64,000 bases of DNA from Polytrichum commune (GCA_950295325.1 OX485805.1:37063501-37127500), one strand, 5' to 3'. Positions 10,852 through 24,349 are shown, counted from the first letter of the stretch. Translations and numbers: made by a program. Notes: generated by a model not told the origin, from the sequence alone.

Positions 10852-13800
10852 GTCGGCTTTTGCCGTTTTAAGGCAGCGGGCGGCAATATTGGCAATCTGG
10901 AAGGGAGCCACAGCTCTCCTTATTGCGATCCATTTATCTTACAGTTAAAAAGGGCCACAGCCTCTGGCCACAATTGACTTTGTTGTAAATATGAGATGCA
11001 CCACCTCTATATGCAGCAAACTTCTGTATTTTTGAACTAATGTAGTTACATTTGAACCAAGGCTAACTTTGTCAACATGGTCTCATGGCTACTAGAGTGA
11101 AATCCAATGACTTAGTATATAATATCGAAATGTAACACTTCTAGGAAAAGACCTACCGAAGGTCGCCTACTTTTGTTTCTGGATAAGGTTAAATAGGAGT
11201 TAGGATTCAGCTGACTCCAATGCAGGGTAGGTGAGTCGGGCCTTGATAAACATGACGAATAGAAAGTCAGTTAATCAACTCAAGCGAGGCCGAAGTATTG
11301 CAGCTGCAAAATGATTGCGGTATTGAAGAAAATGGAGGGTTGCCTATCGATACTGCTGGGGAGCTCATCTTATGTATCTGGTAAACCATATAATTAGCAT
11401 ATCTGGTGTAGCGACTGGCTCATTAAAACCAGAGATATGATTTAGAAGTAGTTCAGTTGAGAGTCTTCGGAGCCATTGCAGCTGATGACTGCTCAAAGCA
11501 AAACTTGGAAAAAAGGAAATTTCCTGCTAGATTTTGAAAAGCACAATTCTGTAATTCTGGTTGGCCCCATTTGTCAGGTATTGGCCACAACAAGAATTCA
11601 GTCATTTGTTGGAATCTGACATGAGCATATGTTCCATATTGCGAGAAAGTCAGAAAAGCACTATTCTGTAATTCTGATGAGCATGTTGCGGAAAAGCTGA
11701 GTTGTGTTCCTATGTGTCATATATATACCTGTTGGGGTTCCATGATAACGTACCATAGTATTCTGTTTTTTTCAAAGAGGTGATGCGTTTACAATTCCAA
11801 AAGACAGATTTACTACAGAGCAGTGTCACAAGGCAGTTGAACACTTTGGGTTTCTTTGTACTTAACATCCTTCCGCAAGTTACTCAAGACTTTAATTTAT
11901 GTCGACTTCCAACTACTAAAGATATAGTATATATAATATGCCAGCTTAGGACAAGGTTGTTTTCAAATAGAAACTCTCATGTTACTTCTGATTAGAATAT
12001 CTCTAGCACAAGAAATCTGCAAAATATCACATAGAACTCAACCCTCAATCTATTACCCAAAACTTCTGATGATTAGTAGGTATCATAGATAAAGACACAT
12101 CTAGTTGATTGTTGAAATTTTCTGGCATCAAATAGTGATTGTTCTAATCCTAACGAGTTTGGAACTTTCTAATTTCACCTGAGCCCTGTGCTCTTGTATC
12201 CACAGCAATATTGTGGTGACCCGACTTCCTGGCCAACTACCCCTCTTTAAATGACCAATCTCTTGTTTATGGGCAGGAGCAAAAAAATACCAACATGAAT
12301 GGTCCTGAAGGCAGCTTGCTTTTGGCTGGGCCCAAAGACACTCCAACCAGTGGTTCTCCATCATTCTTGTCTGGGAAAAGAGATCCTATTGGGTCATCTA
12401 TTAGGCTTTTTTCTTTTCTTTTAAAAAAAAATGTTCCCAAATCGGCTGTGCAACTAACAACAGTCAGCACTGCTCGATGATGACGACGCCATTGGTGGAT
12501 CCATCCGAATGGGTTTTACTTAAGGAAAGGTAAAAGGGGGCTTAAACCAACACTTTAAGCTATTGCACATACGTATGGCTATGTGGTTGATATAGAATTT
12601 ATATACTCATAGTAGCCTTTGGGCTAAACATAGGTATGAAGAAAGAAAATTAATCTCAATTGCAAATTTGATGAATATTCAAAGTCAAAACCACTAGCTT
12701 CTTTAAACGGGTCCTTAGGTTTCATGTATGACGACCTTGCATATGATGAGGACTCCCATTTTCATTGCCTAGAACCAACACAACATAATTGGGTACTAGG
12801 CCCAAGCTAATCAAAGCCCAACTAGTAATAATGTGCAAAAGCCACATGGCCACCTCCATGATCCCACCCAGTCCAGTTGCAAAACGTCACCTTGCATTAT
12901 GGGCACCAATTGACCCCCTTTGTGCTTAGAACCGCTCACCCCCCCCTCCCCCCCCCCCCCCCCGTGCACGTGAACAGAATGGCCAGTGTAGGCACCCTAA
13001 ACCCACCTTGCACCAACCCAAGATAGAGTGGAGCCCAATACCTACCATGCATGAAGGTAGTGGAGGTTGGTACGAGGTGGCGCCACAAATGGCACCTAAA
13101 ACCGTTGTTGCGTGGGCCCGGGCACTCCTACACCATGGGAAACGGTTCAAAGCAGTGGAGTGTTGACGATTGAGAGGCCTTTATAGGTGTTGCTTTTGGG
13201 TGGGGTGCAGAGTTCGGGAAGTTTTTGAAGCCTTAGTGGCTAATTGCCGGTAGTTGCTACAAAGGGTCGGATTTTTTCCAATTTACATCGGCAACAGCCG
13301 GTCTTTTGTAAAATCAATTGGCCAATTGCCTATATTTTCATATTTTCATTGGCCAATATCCGATTAAATGGAATTCATATCGGCACTAATTGTTTAAAAA
13401 ATGTATGAAAAGTTATTAGAAATCATTTCTTAGTACAAAATCTTGAATAAGTGAAAAGAAAAGGCATGTTCAAAACTTTAAATTTGAAGAGTTAATATCC
13501 TTGGCAGGAATTGAACCTAGTAATGCGTTCACCGCTTGAAGGCCAAGGGTCCCCCAATTCTTCATAGAAGCAATTGGATTTGGTCATGGAAAGGTTGCAT
13601 AATTCAAAAAAATTAAGGTTTAGGGTACTTCCTCAAGTGCATCATCAGATGCCCCAAACAAATAGCGCTATGCATGCTTCCGGCTGAAATCCAGTAACTC
13701 ACAAGAAGAATCGGCTACATTTCCGGGACATTTTCTGGTCCATCGGCTAATTGCCGGAGGATTGAAATTACAGTCGGATTGCCATCCGATGGTTGGTAAT

Positions 13801-14152
13801 TTGGACTGGCTATGAGGGGAAATCCATCGGCTCATAATGAACTAGCCGTCGGTTTTCCCCGAACATAGGTGGGGTGTTAGTTTTAGCACCCGCTCACCTT
13901 ACATGCAAAAATGGGTTGGAAGCAAAAGAGCCCAATGAGCTCCCTACAGTTGATGGAGGGCCAGGGGTGCCCTAATAACTCATGACCACCAAATTTGAAG
14001 GTAGCTTTAAGGGGTAATAAGTTAGTTTACTTGTGTTTCATTAGCATCTTGTGACTAAATAAGGTATGTGACCCTTTGCTGTGGCTACTTCCAACTTCAC
14101 AGACAGTTTTGGCTGTTGGGCTTGGATCGGGAAATTTGTCACAACCCTAACT
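10852..14152. other. Spacer downstream of NAGS, no gene recognised
   Basis: The NAGS 3' untranslated region should occupy the first part. Beyond it I find only short frames. A long C-run sits at 12939-12963. At 13150-13880 the motifs CGGCTAATTGCCGG and TCGGATT recur several times, which looks like a degraded repeat of unknown class. Confidence 0.5.
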
Positions 14153-14413
14153 TAGTAGAAAAGTGGTACCCAAATGACTGGTTCCTAACAACATGCTTGT
14201 AAAATTGACTCGTCCAATCTTGACCCCTCCATGGCCCCGCCTCCCCTCGATTGTGGACGCGTTTTCCTGGTTTTTAATTCATTTGGAGTTGGCCGGTTTG
14301 GCCTTCTGTCTCAAAAAACGAAACAAAAAGACAAAAACAATTTTGACCCCTCCTTGATCCATCACAAGCATGTTGTTTGAAATACGTCATTTGGATACCA
14401 CTTTGTAGAGTGT
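14153..14413. mobile_element. ~260-bp inverted-repeat (MITE-like) element
   Basis: The left arm (from about 14153) contains AAGTGGTACCCAAATGAC and AACAACATGCTTGT. The right arm, read in reverse complement, contains AAGTGGTATCCAAATGAC and the identical AACAACATGCTTGT. TTGACCCCTCC also occurs near both inner ends in direct orientation. Exact ends and target duplication are not clear. Confidence 0.6.
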
Positions 14414-17400
14414 TGTCTCTCATCCGATTAGCAATCGCGAATCATGTAAGGCGACAGGTCTTAAATGATTATTTTTTCCCCATGTTCCTTGTACAATACA
14501 ACTTCGATTTGCAAACATTAAGTTTTGGTTGATCTGCGAATGTGAATGGAGAAGTCATGTTCAACCGCATAGAAATTTGGAGCCCACCTTGATATGAGTT
14601 TCCAAAGGTGACGACGGCCAAGGAGCCATAACTTGGTCACATAGCCCTCAAATCTATGTTGACTATTGAGTATAGAATGGTCAACAACTTGGAGCACGTA
14701 GTCCAATCTGTTGTATACACATGTCCTCGTGGTGTATGCATACCTAACTACATACCACTAAAATACAGGTGTCCAACTAATTGCAACAACCAATGAGGCC
14801 TATCAACATTAGAGTATCATTTCAAGTTTCAAACAATGGACTTTAGACGCAACAACTATAAGATGTTAACTTTCATATTACCACTGTCTTTATGTGAACT
14901 ATTGGATCTATAACGGTTAACATGATTTGAGCACATAATATAATCTCATTGTACCTTGTGCTTATTTTTGGGTGTATGTTCATATTTACTAGCCTTGCAA
15001 TGTACCTCTGAAAATAGGTGTCTAGTAAAGTAGAGTGACTACTTGAAGTCCACATGCCTTGGTGGGTATCAAGGTAGAGTGCATGGGCATAATGCAACGA
15101 ATGGAATCTTCTAGGCGATGCCACCATGTATGCTATATCATGATGCATTTGCTCACTACCTAGCCTTCACGAAAATGTAGGAAGAAAATGTAAAACAATG
15201 CTTATTTTCCTGTCATGGACAATGCTCCATGTCAAGATAATGATGAATGTTCTACCCTCAAGTAAAAATCATCTCACACCAAGCCTAAGGAAATCGATGC
15301 AACGATAATTAGTAAGTTCGACATGGTTGGTTGCATGTTCATTCTAATCTTGTGGCGAACTTACTCCGGCCGCTTGATCTCTTTTGCATTCCCACCCAAT
15401 ATATCTTCCACATTTGAACAAATGTCCAAATAAATCATCACACCTTCATAACATTATTAAAGTAGTGGAGAGCTCACCCCTGTGAGTACATTCAATTGAC
15501 ATGAATTAGTTGCATTTTCTAGATTCAACCTCAACTCAATGCGGATTGACACATTAGCCTTGAGAATGAGGCCCGTTATTCCTCATGAAGGTCAGGGTCC
15601 TCCATAACATTAGTTTGAATGTGGAGAATATTCCATGGAGTATTGTCAATCCCACTAAACATTGTTGTCGATTTGAATAATATTATGTCCAATGTTATGT
15701 TCACATCAACTAAAAATCCTAGTTAGTATAAACTAATTGTTTTGGGGAAAAAACACAAATATAGAAAATGATTCAGTTCTTTTCCATGCCATGCTTATTA
15801 TTCATCCCCGTAATAAAATTCTTCAGGTCACTCAGATTGCTCCGCGGGCCTAGAGAATAACAAAGTCTTGTCCATGAATAAAGATGCTTACTACGTTTCA
15901 CTAATTTGAGACCGAATTGATTAGTGTGCACAAAAACGACCAAAATCATGAATTGAACATAGAGGTATTGGTGAAAAATGGAATGGAATGAAATGAAATG
16001 CGATGGATTTCAAAGTCCATGAGGTCAAAAGGCTTATTGAACTAGAAGTACATGAAGATGGTGCCAAAAGACTTACTTCCCCATAGTAACATAGTGCAGT
16101 GGTTTTTGTAAGATATAGGTTAGACCAACTTGATAGCCCAATTAGAAGAAAGACTTGTGACTACCCAAGACTGCGTTTTTATAGTGGAGGAAACCTATCT
16201 CTACTAGAGGGGTAGAACAAACATTCCAACACAAAGTATTTTTAGCTACATTTTAGAGGATATGTAGATTTGTTATCCCTAGAGATTGGCATAGTCAACC
16301 ACTAACTAGTTTCAATTGCAAGCCTGTGATTTGAGGTGCGGTAAGCAACAATGCATTTGCTTTTGGGGTGGTGTCAGTTGTTGCTTCGAGTATAATTCAC
16401 ATTCATAGTTGAGAAAGCCCTTGAGGTGAAGATAATCTAACTTCTTTCCCATGAGGCGGAAAGAGATGTCCTCTTTAACAAGAAAGGCATTCTTGAGAGC
16501 ATCAAATGTGATTTTTGTTGGTGTTAGGATATCATGGATTTCCCATTCTGGTAGCCCCACGATGCCTTCCAAAATAGTTTTTTTTTTGCGATCCTTCTTC
16601 AGCCTTATGTGTTGAGAAAGCAAGGTTGCTTGACTGTCGAACCAAGAGGAGGGTAAGATAGACGTGCCTAAATCCAACACAATAATAATTTGGACAACAA
16701 TGTATTCACGTGGTATGTGGCTATGTGTGGATCTAAGAATCAGCATCAAGAAGATATGTGTTCAGAATAGATTGAACTTAATGCTCAAAATATGCTTACC
16801 ACAATGGGCTCAATTGTCAACGTGATTAAGGAGGATCTTTATAACCACATAACGAGCACAAGAATCTACACTCAATCATGAATAAGATATTCATATAAAC
16901 TCCAAAAATTATGAGACAAATTGCTACAACCTCAATTTGGATTTGCTAATCACCTCACACTAATTGCGTGTTTCATATCCTACGAGAAGTGGGCACAAAG
17001 ATGAAAAATATCCATCTAAGGCATGTCTACTTTAAGTGGGCAAGTCGTTGTAAGAAACGAATGAATGCCCAAAACGAACACACCTTGCAAGTCCACGTCA
17101 GCTATTTTTGTCTTACAGAGTACAAACTAGGTACCTATAAGCCTAGTCCTAGGAAATAGAATATTTTGTCAAACCATTCTGCATGTCATGCTTACGTAAT
17201 AACCAACCAAATGTACCAACTTGCCCAAAGTGTCTTGACTCTCCCCATTATGCGTCCCATGTCCGTGTCCCGGTTGCCTCCGGGAGTGGGGATAACTTCG
17301 GGAAGCAATAAAGACCCCGAATTAGGGCTACTTCACACACGAGCCAAGAGCCGTGACCATGAAATTGTGAGAGCCCAAAAGAAAGTGTCCAAAGGCCGTC

Positions 17401-20400
17401 CCAACACACCTCCAAAAGCATGTAGTGTGGTCACGGACCCTCAAGTGTAGTGTGAAGTCATGTGTGACTGAGTATTGTTCATTGTACGACTCTAAAACCA
17501 ACATCTATCTAATCCTCGGCACTAGCTATCAACATGTATATAAATTTGCATATGTTCAACAATGTGCAACTTGCATGTGTACACCTACGCTAGCCCATGT
17601 GCAAGTTGACACATGTTGTGTGGGTCTACCCCAATATTCGCCTCTAGCTTGCAAAGAATTTTTTTCATGAGATTATGGTTTGTGTCAACCTCTCACATTC
17701 CACTCCACTTTTAGAAAGAGAGCATGAATGAGAGATTGAGTATGTTCCAGAGCGTGGAGGAATACTAGATCCAGATTGAGATTTTAGCATGTCAAGTATA
17801 ATCCTAGGTTGTTTGAGCATAGATTGTTATATATTCTTGTGCTCATACAACGTGTGCTTGTTGTTCAATAAGGTTATGTCATTATATGAAGTGATAAAAT
17901 GCTCAAAAATTTGGATGAAACCATTTCCAGAGGCTTATATATTTTCAATACTTTCATTAAAAGCTAAACACTATTGAAAATATGCATTTAAATAAATAGA
18001 TATATAAGATAACGTGTTAGTGCATTTAGTTGTTGCCCCTACGCCAAGCATCTATTTCCCAAGAATTTGTCCTCATGGCTCCAACATTTTACATGTTTCA
18101 ATTTTTTCTTTATGATTATTTGTTGACAAAATGAAGTGTTACTATGGTATTGTAAATTGAGGAGGTCCATTATTGAACTTTAAACTTTACATTTTGTAGA
18201 ATATGTATCACAACCTGGTGGAATGGGTGAAAAAACCATCCAAAATTACTAGGTTCATCTTGTATATGACATTAGAATTGATGTGTCATGTCAGTTAAAG
18301 TGGTCTCCATGACCTATCTTGTAGGTTTATAGAGATCATAATAATCATGTATTTATCATGTCAATTAGAGCTTCAATTACCACATTGCATTTCAAGTTCA
18401 TTAATGTGAGTCAATGATGAATGTGGGCTAAACTAAATCATACACATGGTTTCATGTGTTTTGCCATGGAAAACTTAAAGGTGTTCCATAGATTCTTGAT
18501 GACACGTCTCTCTCTCTCTAGTTCTTGATCAAGGCCATGATATTAAACACTTTGTGATTATAAACTTTCACATTAGTCAACTAAAAATTGTTTTCTTTAC
18601 AAATAAATGACAATACAATCAAGAGATCCTACATATACATACATGGAAAACGGTCATACTTTCCATACCAGATATGTGACGAGGATGTAGATGAAAGGTG
18701 CAAAGTAACCATGATTACAATTGTGAATCATGTATGTAACCCATGGTAAAAAATAGGGTTTGGAAAAACTTACCATAGATAAGAACTCCAATATAAACGT
18801 TACCCCTAACCCTAAAAGAAACCTCCTTTTCTTACCATTCATGCAAGCGTAAGGTGAGGTGACTTTGTGCATACTCACTAGAATAGTTGATACGTGTGGA
18901 AAGTGATAGAAACTAGGACGAATCGCCAAGAGGAGTATTCTACTTGGAGTAACCTAGTCATGGCCAAGGATCGGGTTTGAACACCCATATGTCACATTGC
19001 AATGAGTGTTATAATTTGAAATACTACAATGCATTTGATGTTGTTTATATGTGTGCGACATGGATAACAACTGGGTCCTACTGTTATTTACCCGTGTACG
19101 TAACTAATCCTCAAATGTTTGTTGGTTGGTTGCATGGGCATAGGTGAGGCATGCCCTTCACACTCTCAATACAAGGATGTATTATGATTATGACATTTTA
19201 AGCATTTCTATTGGTTGATGTTACTAGGAACATTTCCTTTGTAAGTACTCCATACATGCGGTGGAGTAGATATGTGTACTTTGTAGTGAAGCAAGAAGAT
19301 AGGTGATTAAACCTCAAAGGTATGGGATAGTCAAACTTAAACATTTGTTGTTGGATACCATGTTATAGCGGAAACGCTAAGTAAGGTACATAGTCTTGCA
19401 AAGCAAAGTGAGTTACAACACAAAATATCCAGGTTATACAACACATAGATAAGCATGATTGCAAACAACTAGACTATGCAAAATGCTATTGTGTTACCAA
19501 GTAGGAAGATGCAATGAAAATAGAAAGAGTCTTGTGAAAATTTCCACCCACCCACCCTTGTATTGCAATGAAGAAGTTGTTGAAGGATTTGGCCTCTGAA
19601 AAGAGGAAGTTCAAACTTTGTGAAGTTTTGAAAAGTTAGCTCTATATATATGCACCTTACATGAAATTCCAACTCAATTGCAAAGAAATGAATTGTGTTG
19701 GTACTACACCCACTTCCCTGACCCATCCTCTACCAATTCCTTGGCTAGGTTGAAGTGGTGGGGTTAGTTGGTGTGCATGTATTTGTTGAGCAAGATGTAA
19801 TTGTAGCCATTGAACCAACCACGGTGGACAACATGCCTTAGGCACACGGGCGCCCACACTACATCTGCAACATTTAAACTGGAATCACAAGCCACCAAAA
19901 ATTCCCTACGCAAAGAACATTGCTATTGCCTTTCACTGCGTTGTGGACTCAAAATGAATGGTCAAATGTCGACGCAACAAGGTGTCCAAATAGTTGCCCC
20001 AAAGCATCAGGCAACAAATACGGCAAACCCTCCAACCTCTCTTTGCAAGCATGTGGTTAAGGAAGGGGAAATGACTTCATGAACATGGAAGGTGTGCATA
20101 CGCATCACAACAATGTCACACAAACAACCAAGGGCAACTTAATAAAATGGAAGAGGAAGGACACAACATATGAACGCAAATGCACATGACTACATGAGTG
20201 CAAAGGCCTAACATCTACAATGTGGGCAAAATAATGGGTGACTTCCTCACACAACGTCGGAGTGCAAGCACAACACAAATCCCATAGTGCCTCAATTGTG
20301 AACCAACATTGCAAAGAAGACTCATCCATAAAATTTAGAATCCGCCGCACCTTTCCGATCTGCTTCCAAACACCTATGAGATGACCTACTCCACTCCTTG

Positions 20401-21710
20401 CCTTGCTCTTTATTGCACTTTTCCTTCTTGATTCATCCAATGCATATGGGATATCTCAATTGCCACTACCCTTATGAGTTTATTCAAACCTTATTCATTC
20501 TTATACCTTGACCAATCACCATCCTATGACTACAAGCAACCTAATGTTCTACCTTCAACAATTTATGTGAACAAACTTTAAAACATAGTTTAGAAATATT
20601 CGTACAATGTATATACCTTGATTATATTATATAGTGGAACATTGTCATTGATTAGATGTACTCAAAATAATTTGAATATACAACATCCGTATGTCATTAA
20701 ACTTAGAGCATTTGATAAAAATCTAATCCGACCATGGCATGAATGTGATATGAATGGAAAGTAGGGTGCAAGGATAGATGATCATAAATCATGAGGTCAT
20801 ATATGTAAACGTATAATTATCATGTAAAGCTTAAAACCTCTTAATTCTATTTTTAGGTATTAGATTGCTCCACATTATAGACCTACGGTGTTTAGTCACC
20901 CTTGAGCATTGATTGCCTCCCCTTTTGAAGTGGTTGAGTGCTTATGTCCTTAAAATGACCACATTCTATGATATTCAACCTGCCATCTTTCATGTGTTAA
21001 GACTATTGCCTTAGGATTCACGCATTATTTGCAATTTCTTCTCGGACCCGTGATGTATAACATCATGAAACTTGCAATTGCCTAACTTGAATATATCTAC
21101 ATAATTTGTCTAAACAAAACTCATCCCTATTATATACTATATGGTGATACTACAATGAATCCCAAATTTGGGCAACTCCATGGATTGATGCAACCTCGTT
21201 GCTTGTCTCCCAACTAGAATGTGTCATGTGTGATTAACCACATCGTGTCGATCCATTCATAGGCTTAGCTTTGTTAGAATTTTTTATTTGACAAGTAAGA
21301 CCTCTAAGAATGTGCCACCATTGTGATGACATGTCAACGACCAAAACAAAAATTCTTATTATATGAACCATGCTCTTCTCTCCACTTGATGAGAAAAAAA
21401 ACTAGTTGGGTAGGTAGGAAGCCAAGAGCTCACCCACTGGAAGGTAGGCAGTATACCCCACCCTGCACCGAGAAGATTCTTGAGTAGGGTAGGGCTAGCC
21501 AGCTCAACTTCACGTCAGATTGCCCGACGTTGGTTATTTATTTATGAACAATGCTATGTATCATAAACCTCTATGATAAACTTCACAATTGTTTTTCTTA
21601 CTGGAGTTGAAGATACTTTCATGCCTCATTGTGCTCTTCAAAGTTCCAATTAGCCACCGCGTGACATGTGGCACCCTTGCCTCAAGAAAACAATTATTAT
21701 GTGGATGAAA
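14414..21710. other. Long gene-poor spacer
   Basis: About 7.3 kb with no exon I can assign. The longest frame is 145 codons on the minus strand (16312-16749), Lys/Leu/Ile-rich, with no motif I recognise. Frames at 19810-20082 (+) and 20105-20440 (-) are also unassigned. These may be worn transposon pieces, but none shows reverse transcriptase, integrase or transposase motifs. Confidence 0.45.
17420..17470 (+). repeat. Dispersed repeat, copy 1
   Basis: The block ATGTAGTGTGGTCAC, then a short variable stretch, then TCAAGTGTAGTGTGAAG and a GTGACTG-like end recurs in inverted orientation at 43518-43568. The class is unknown and the copies diverge outside the block. Confidence 0.6.
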
Positions 21711-22114
21711 CCACACTAAACATTGTATTTAGTGTCACCAATTATATTTGTCTTGCCCAATACTAATTGTAAACGACCTACAAGGTATCACCAACACTAA
21801 ATGTGCACCTAACATTATTTCTCATTCTTTGAAGAAAATTTTGGGCATTTAGTTACTTACAACGTTGCGATTATTGTCACTTACTAAGTGATTTCTCATC
21901 CAAAGCTCAATCAAACCCATGACAATATTTCATTCCATGAATGTTATGATGCCGAATAAAGCAAACTTATTTTTCTTTAGTAATTGGCGTTTAGATGAAC
22001 TAAAAGTAAGTTAGGATGACAATACTTGTGAAGTTATTCATAAGAAGTGTCACTGGAAAAGTTACCACAGTGACATAAAGTATCATATGATAATAAATAC
22101 AATATTTAGTGTAG
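21711..22114. mobile_element. TIR element of the CTACACTAA family, copy A
   Basis: About 400 bp with ends CACACTAAACATTGTATTT and AATATTTAGTGTAG, which are inverted and imperfect. The interior shares long blocks with the elements at 52886-53263 and 55358-55737: a CACTTACTAAGTGATTT-like block, a CATGACAATATTTCAT-like block, and TTATTCATAAGAAGTGTCA followed by AAGTTACCA. It has no coding capacity, so it is a non-autonomous element. This copy is the most diverged and carries an interior stretch (around 21,950-22,010) also found at 37142-37228. Confidence 0.65.
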
Positions 22115-23193
22115 TACTACATTGATCATCCCAATTAGTGTGCGTTTCATATTCCGAGTTATGCAATGTTATAACATCTTGCTCATGAGTTTGATTTCAG
22201 TAGGTTGTTCAGACACTATAGAACACAAATGACTTTGCTTGGTAAAATATGAAATTCTCATTCAATAGTTATACGTACATGGTATAGGTCTCATCCCTAG
22301 AAGTCAAAGTAGCTAGAATTTTGTGAATCTCCACGTTCTTTGCAACGAAACAAAACAAGAACAATAAACAATTAAATCATTGCAAGTGGCGACAAAGTGC
22401 GGGATCCAACACTACGAATTCCATGGCCACCAATTGGCAAGTTGGTTTCCAACAGTAATGTGGGTACAAAGGGATCGGTGTCATATAGGCGAATGCATGG
22501 GCATCAATAAATCAATATGCATAATGGCATCAAAGAACCTACATGTGGGTATCCATATTGTCATGTCAGTCAAATGTTGATGTTTGGTGGGTTTATCAAG
22601 GCGAGAGAATCTTTGTATACCCGAGTTACTGTTTGGGTCAACACCATTCTATACCATGTTGATAATAGGGCGATGTCACCAAAGTGTCCAGGTTCTTGCA
22701 TGCTATTTACATCCTATTGATTCTGAAACAGAAATATCGTCGAATATCCATACCATGTTGGTATCCACAAATACAAAATTTTCATTATAGACACCCGAAT
22801 GGAAGAACAACACGAAGAGGAACTCAATTGACATTGATGTACCTAGCTAGTAAAACATGGAATGCTGAACACATGTAGAGTAGAGGCGCCCATAACCAAT
22901 CACTTAAGAGATTTTGCACCAAGTTTAGAGAAGTACAGGGCGGTGCAATTTTTTACCTGTGTAGGAAGATAGAAATCGGGAGGATTGCAATTTTTTTGGT
23001 AAATTTATTCTTTAAATTGAAAATCCTGTGATTTTTTGAAGCCAAAAGTTGGCCCAACCATGTTACCAATGTCTAGAGTCTGCCATAATTGTTCATTTTA
23101 AGACGAATTCCTCCTCCCTTTAGCATTCAAGACCATGAATGTGTATCGTGGCACTATTGATTCCCTAGTGATACCATAACTAAAGATGAAGAC
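22115..23193. other. Intergenic DNA, no gene recognised
   Basis: Overlapping frames of 60-70 codons at 22380-22880 do not resemble any family. Nothing else was identified. Confidence 0.5.
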
Positions 23194-23196
23194 TTA

Positions 23197-23750
23197 GGGC
23201 CAAGTTCCATGTGCCGGTCCCGGTCCGTTTTTTTTCAAAATAAATGGGTGGGCCGGTGAAAAGAGGGTGGTGCCATGTGCCCATCCTTGTCAGTTGTCAC
23301 CCAAGGACCGGTACCCCCCATGGATGGGTGTCCCACATTTTGTGTTGTGCAAGAACGGGTGCCAAAGGACCGGCGGTCCTAACGGTCACAAGAAGGACAT
23401 GTTCCAGCTAGAAAGCTCCGGTGACTGGATCGGCCGGTCACGTAGGGTACACCCTTGGATACTAAAGGCCACTTTGTTCTTCTAGTCCCTTCTTTTGAGT
23501 ACTCCTAGGGAACGTATATTTTATGATTTTTTTAGAATCTAGATGACCTTCATTGCCGGTGACCTTCATAAAGTGTCATGTCTTATCACTCACCAAATTT
23601 AGTTAGAAAGTAGGAAATCGAAAAAAAACCGGCACCCCACATAGAAGTACCCCTCCATAGAATGGGTGACATCACCCATTTTTTGGATGATGTCACCCGT
23701 TTCTCACCCATTTAAAAAACGGACCGGGACCGGCACATGGAACTTGGCCC
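23197..23750. mobile_element. PIF/Harbinger-type MITE, 554 bp, TTA target duplication
   Basis: The left end GGGCCAAGTTCCATGTGCCG continues as a terminal inverted repeat whose first 37 bases match the reverse complement of the right end (23714-23750). Both ends are flanked by TTA (23194-23196 and 23751-23753). A 3-bp TTA duplication with a GGGCC-type terminus is the hallmark of PIF/Harbinger (Tourist-like) elements. The interior has no transposase frame, so it is non-autonomous. The near-perfect terminal repeats suggest a fairly recent insertion. Confidence 0.9.
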
Positions 23751-23753
23751 TTA

Positions 23754-23876
23754 GGGTTAGTTTCCCATGTAGACTGTTTCACCCACCAAATTCTAGTGGA
23801 AATGTAGATTCCACTTGGCGGAATCTACACTTCCACTAGAATATGGTGGATGAGCGGCCTACATGAAAACTAACCC
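23754..23876. repeat. 123-bp near-perfect hairpin next to the Harbinger MITE
   Basis: The left arm (GGGTTAGTTT... to TGTAGATTCC) and right arm (GGAATCTACA... to AACTAACCC) are complementary with few mismatches around a loop near 23814-23820 (ACTTGGC). It starts one base after the TTA that closes the neighbouring element. Its own target duplication is not evident. It could be a very small MITE or an end fragment of one. A transcript would form a long stem. Confidence 0.85.
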
Positions 23877-24084
23877 CCATAAACCATAAAATGTGAAACC
23901 TTATATTAACCACCCACAAAAAAAATTTAGCAAAATCAATCCCATCCTTATTGAAATTATGGCACCCTATTGATTCCCAATGGGTCCCGATTGGGAATAG
24001 GGCGCTAATAATGCACGGGATCCGTGTGCCCTAACAACAATTTGTGTCCATTCATGTACTCCCTAGGCCCACCTAAGGACTCAC

Positions 24085-24263
24085 GGGCACCCTCCGAAAT
24101 GCCACGTGGACATGTCCGAAAGCAATATGTGATTTGTAGGGAACCAAGGTGAACGCAAGGAGAGTGAGTCAAGGAACGATGCGAACTCGATGGGAACGTG
24201 ACGGGAACTTGGGCATACCCAGGTTTCCATGGGCACCCTCCAAAATGCCACGTGGCCAGGTCC
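24085..24263 (+). promoter_or_regulatory. Duplicated G-box block upstream of KEA
   Basis: A ~33-bp block beginning GGGCACCCTCC, with AAATGCCACGTGG in its core, occurs at 24085-24117 and 24231-24263, 146 bp apart. Each copy holds the perfect palindrome CCACGTGG (24102-24109 and 24248-24255), the core bound by plant bZIP and bHLH factors. The surrounding bases (GGGAACG, ACGATGC) are also partly repeated, so a ~146-bp segment was probably duplicated. It lies 1.3-1.45 kb before the KEA ATG. A regulatory role is inferred. Confidence 0.55.
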
Positions 24264-24349
24264 CAAATCAATTTGTTCAGGAAAGAAGGGAACGCAATTG
24301 GAGGTCGAGGGAACGATGCAAACATGAAAGGGAACGCGAGACGGGAACA

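Noticed and set aside
13150-13880. Clustered CGGCTAATTGCCGG / TCGGATT motifs
   Set aside because: Copies are too scattered and degenerate to define a unit, array or terminal repeats. Recorded only as a worn repeat within the spacer entry.
16312-16749. 145-codon minus-strand frame in the gene-poor spacer
   Set aside because: I considered a retrotransposon fragment because of its Lys-rich, polyprotein-like look, but found no gag zinc knuckle, protease, reverse transcriptase or chromodomain motif, so I do not call it a gene.
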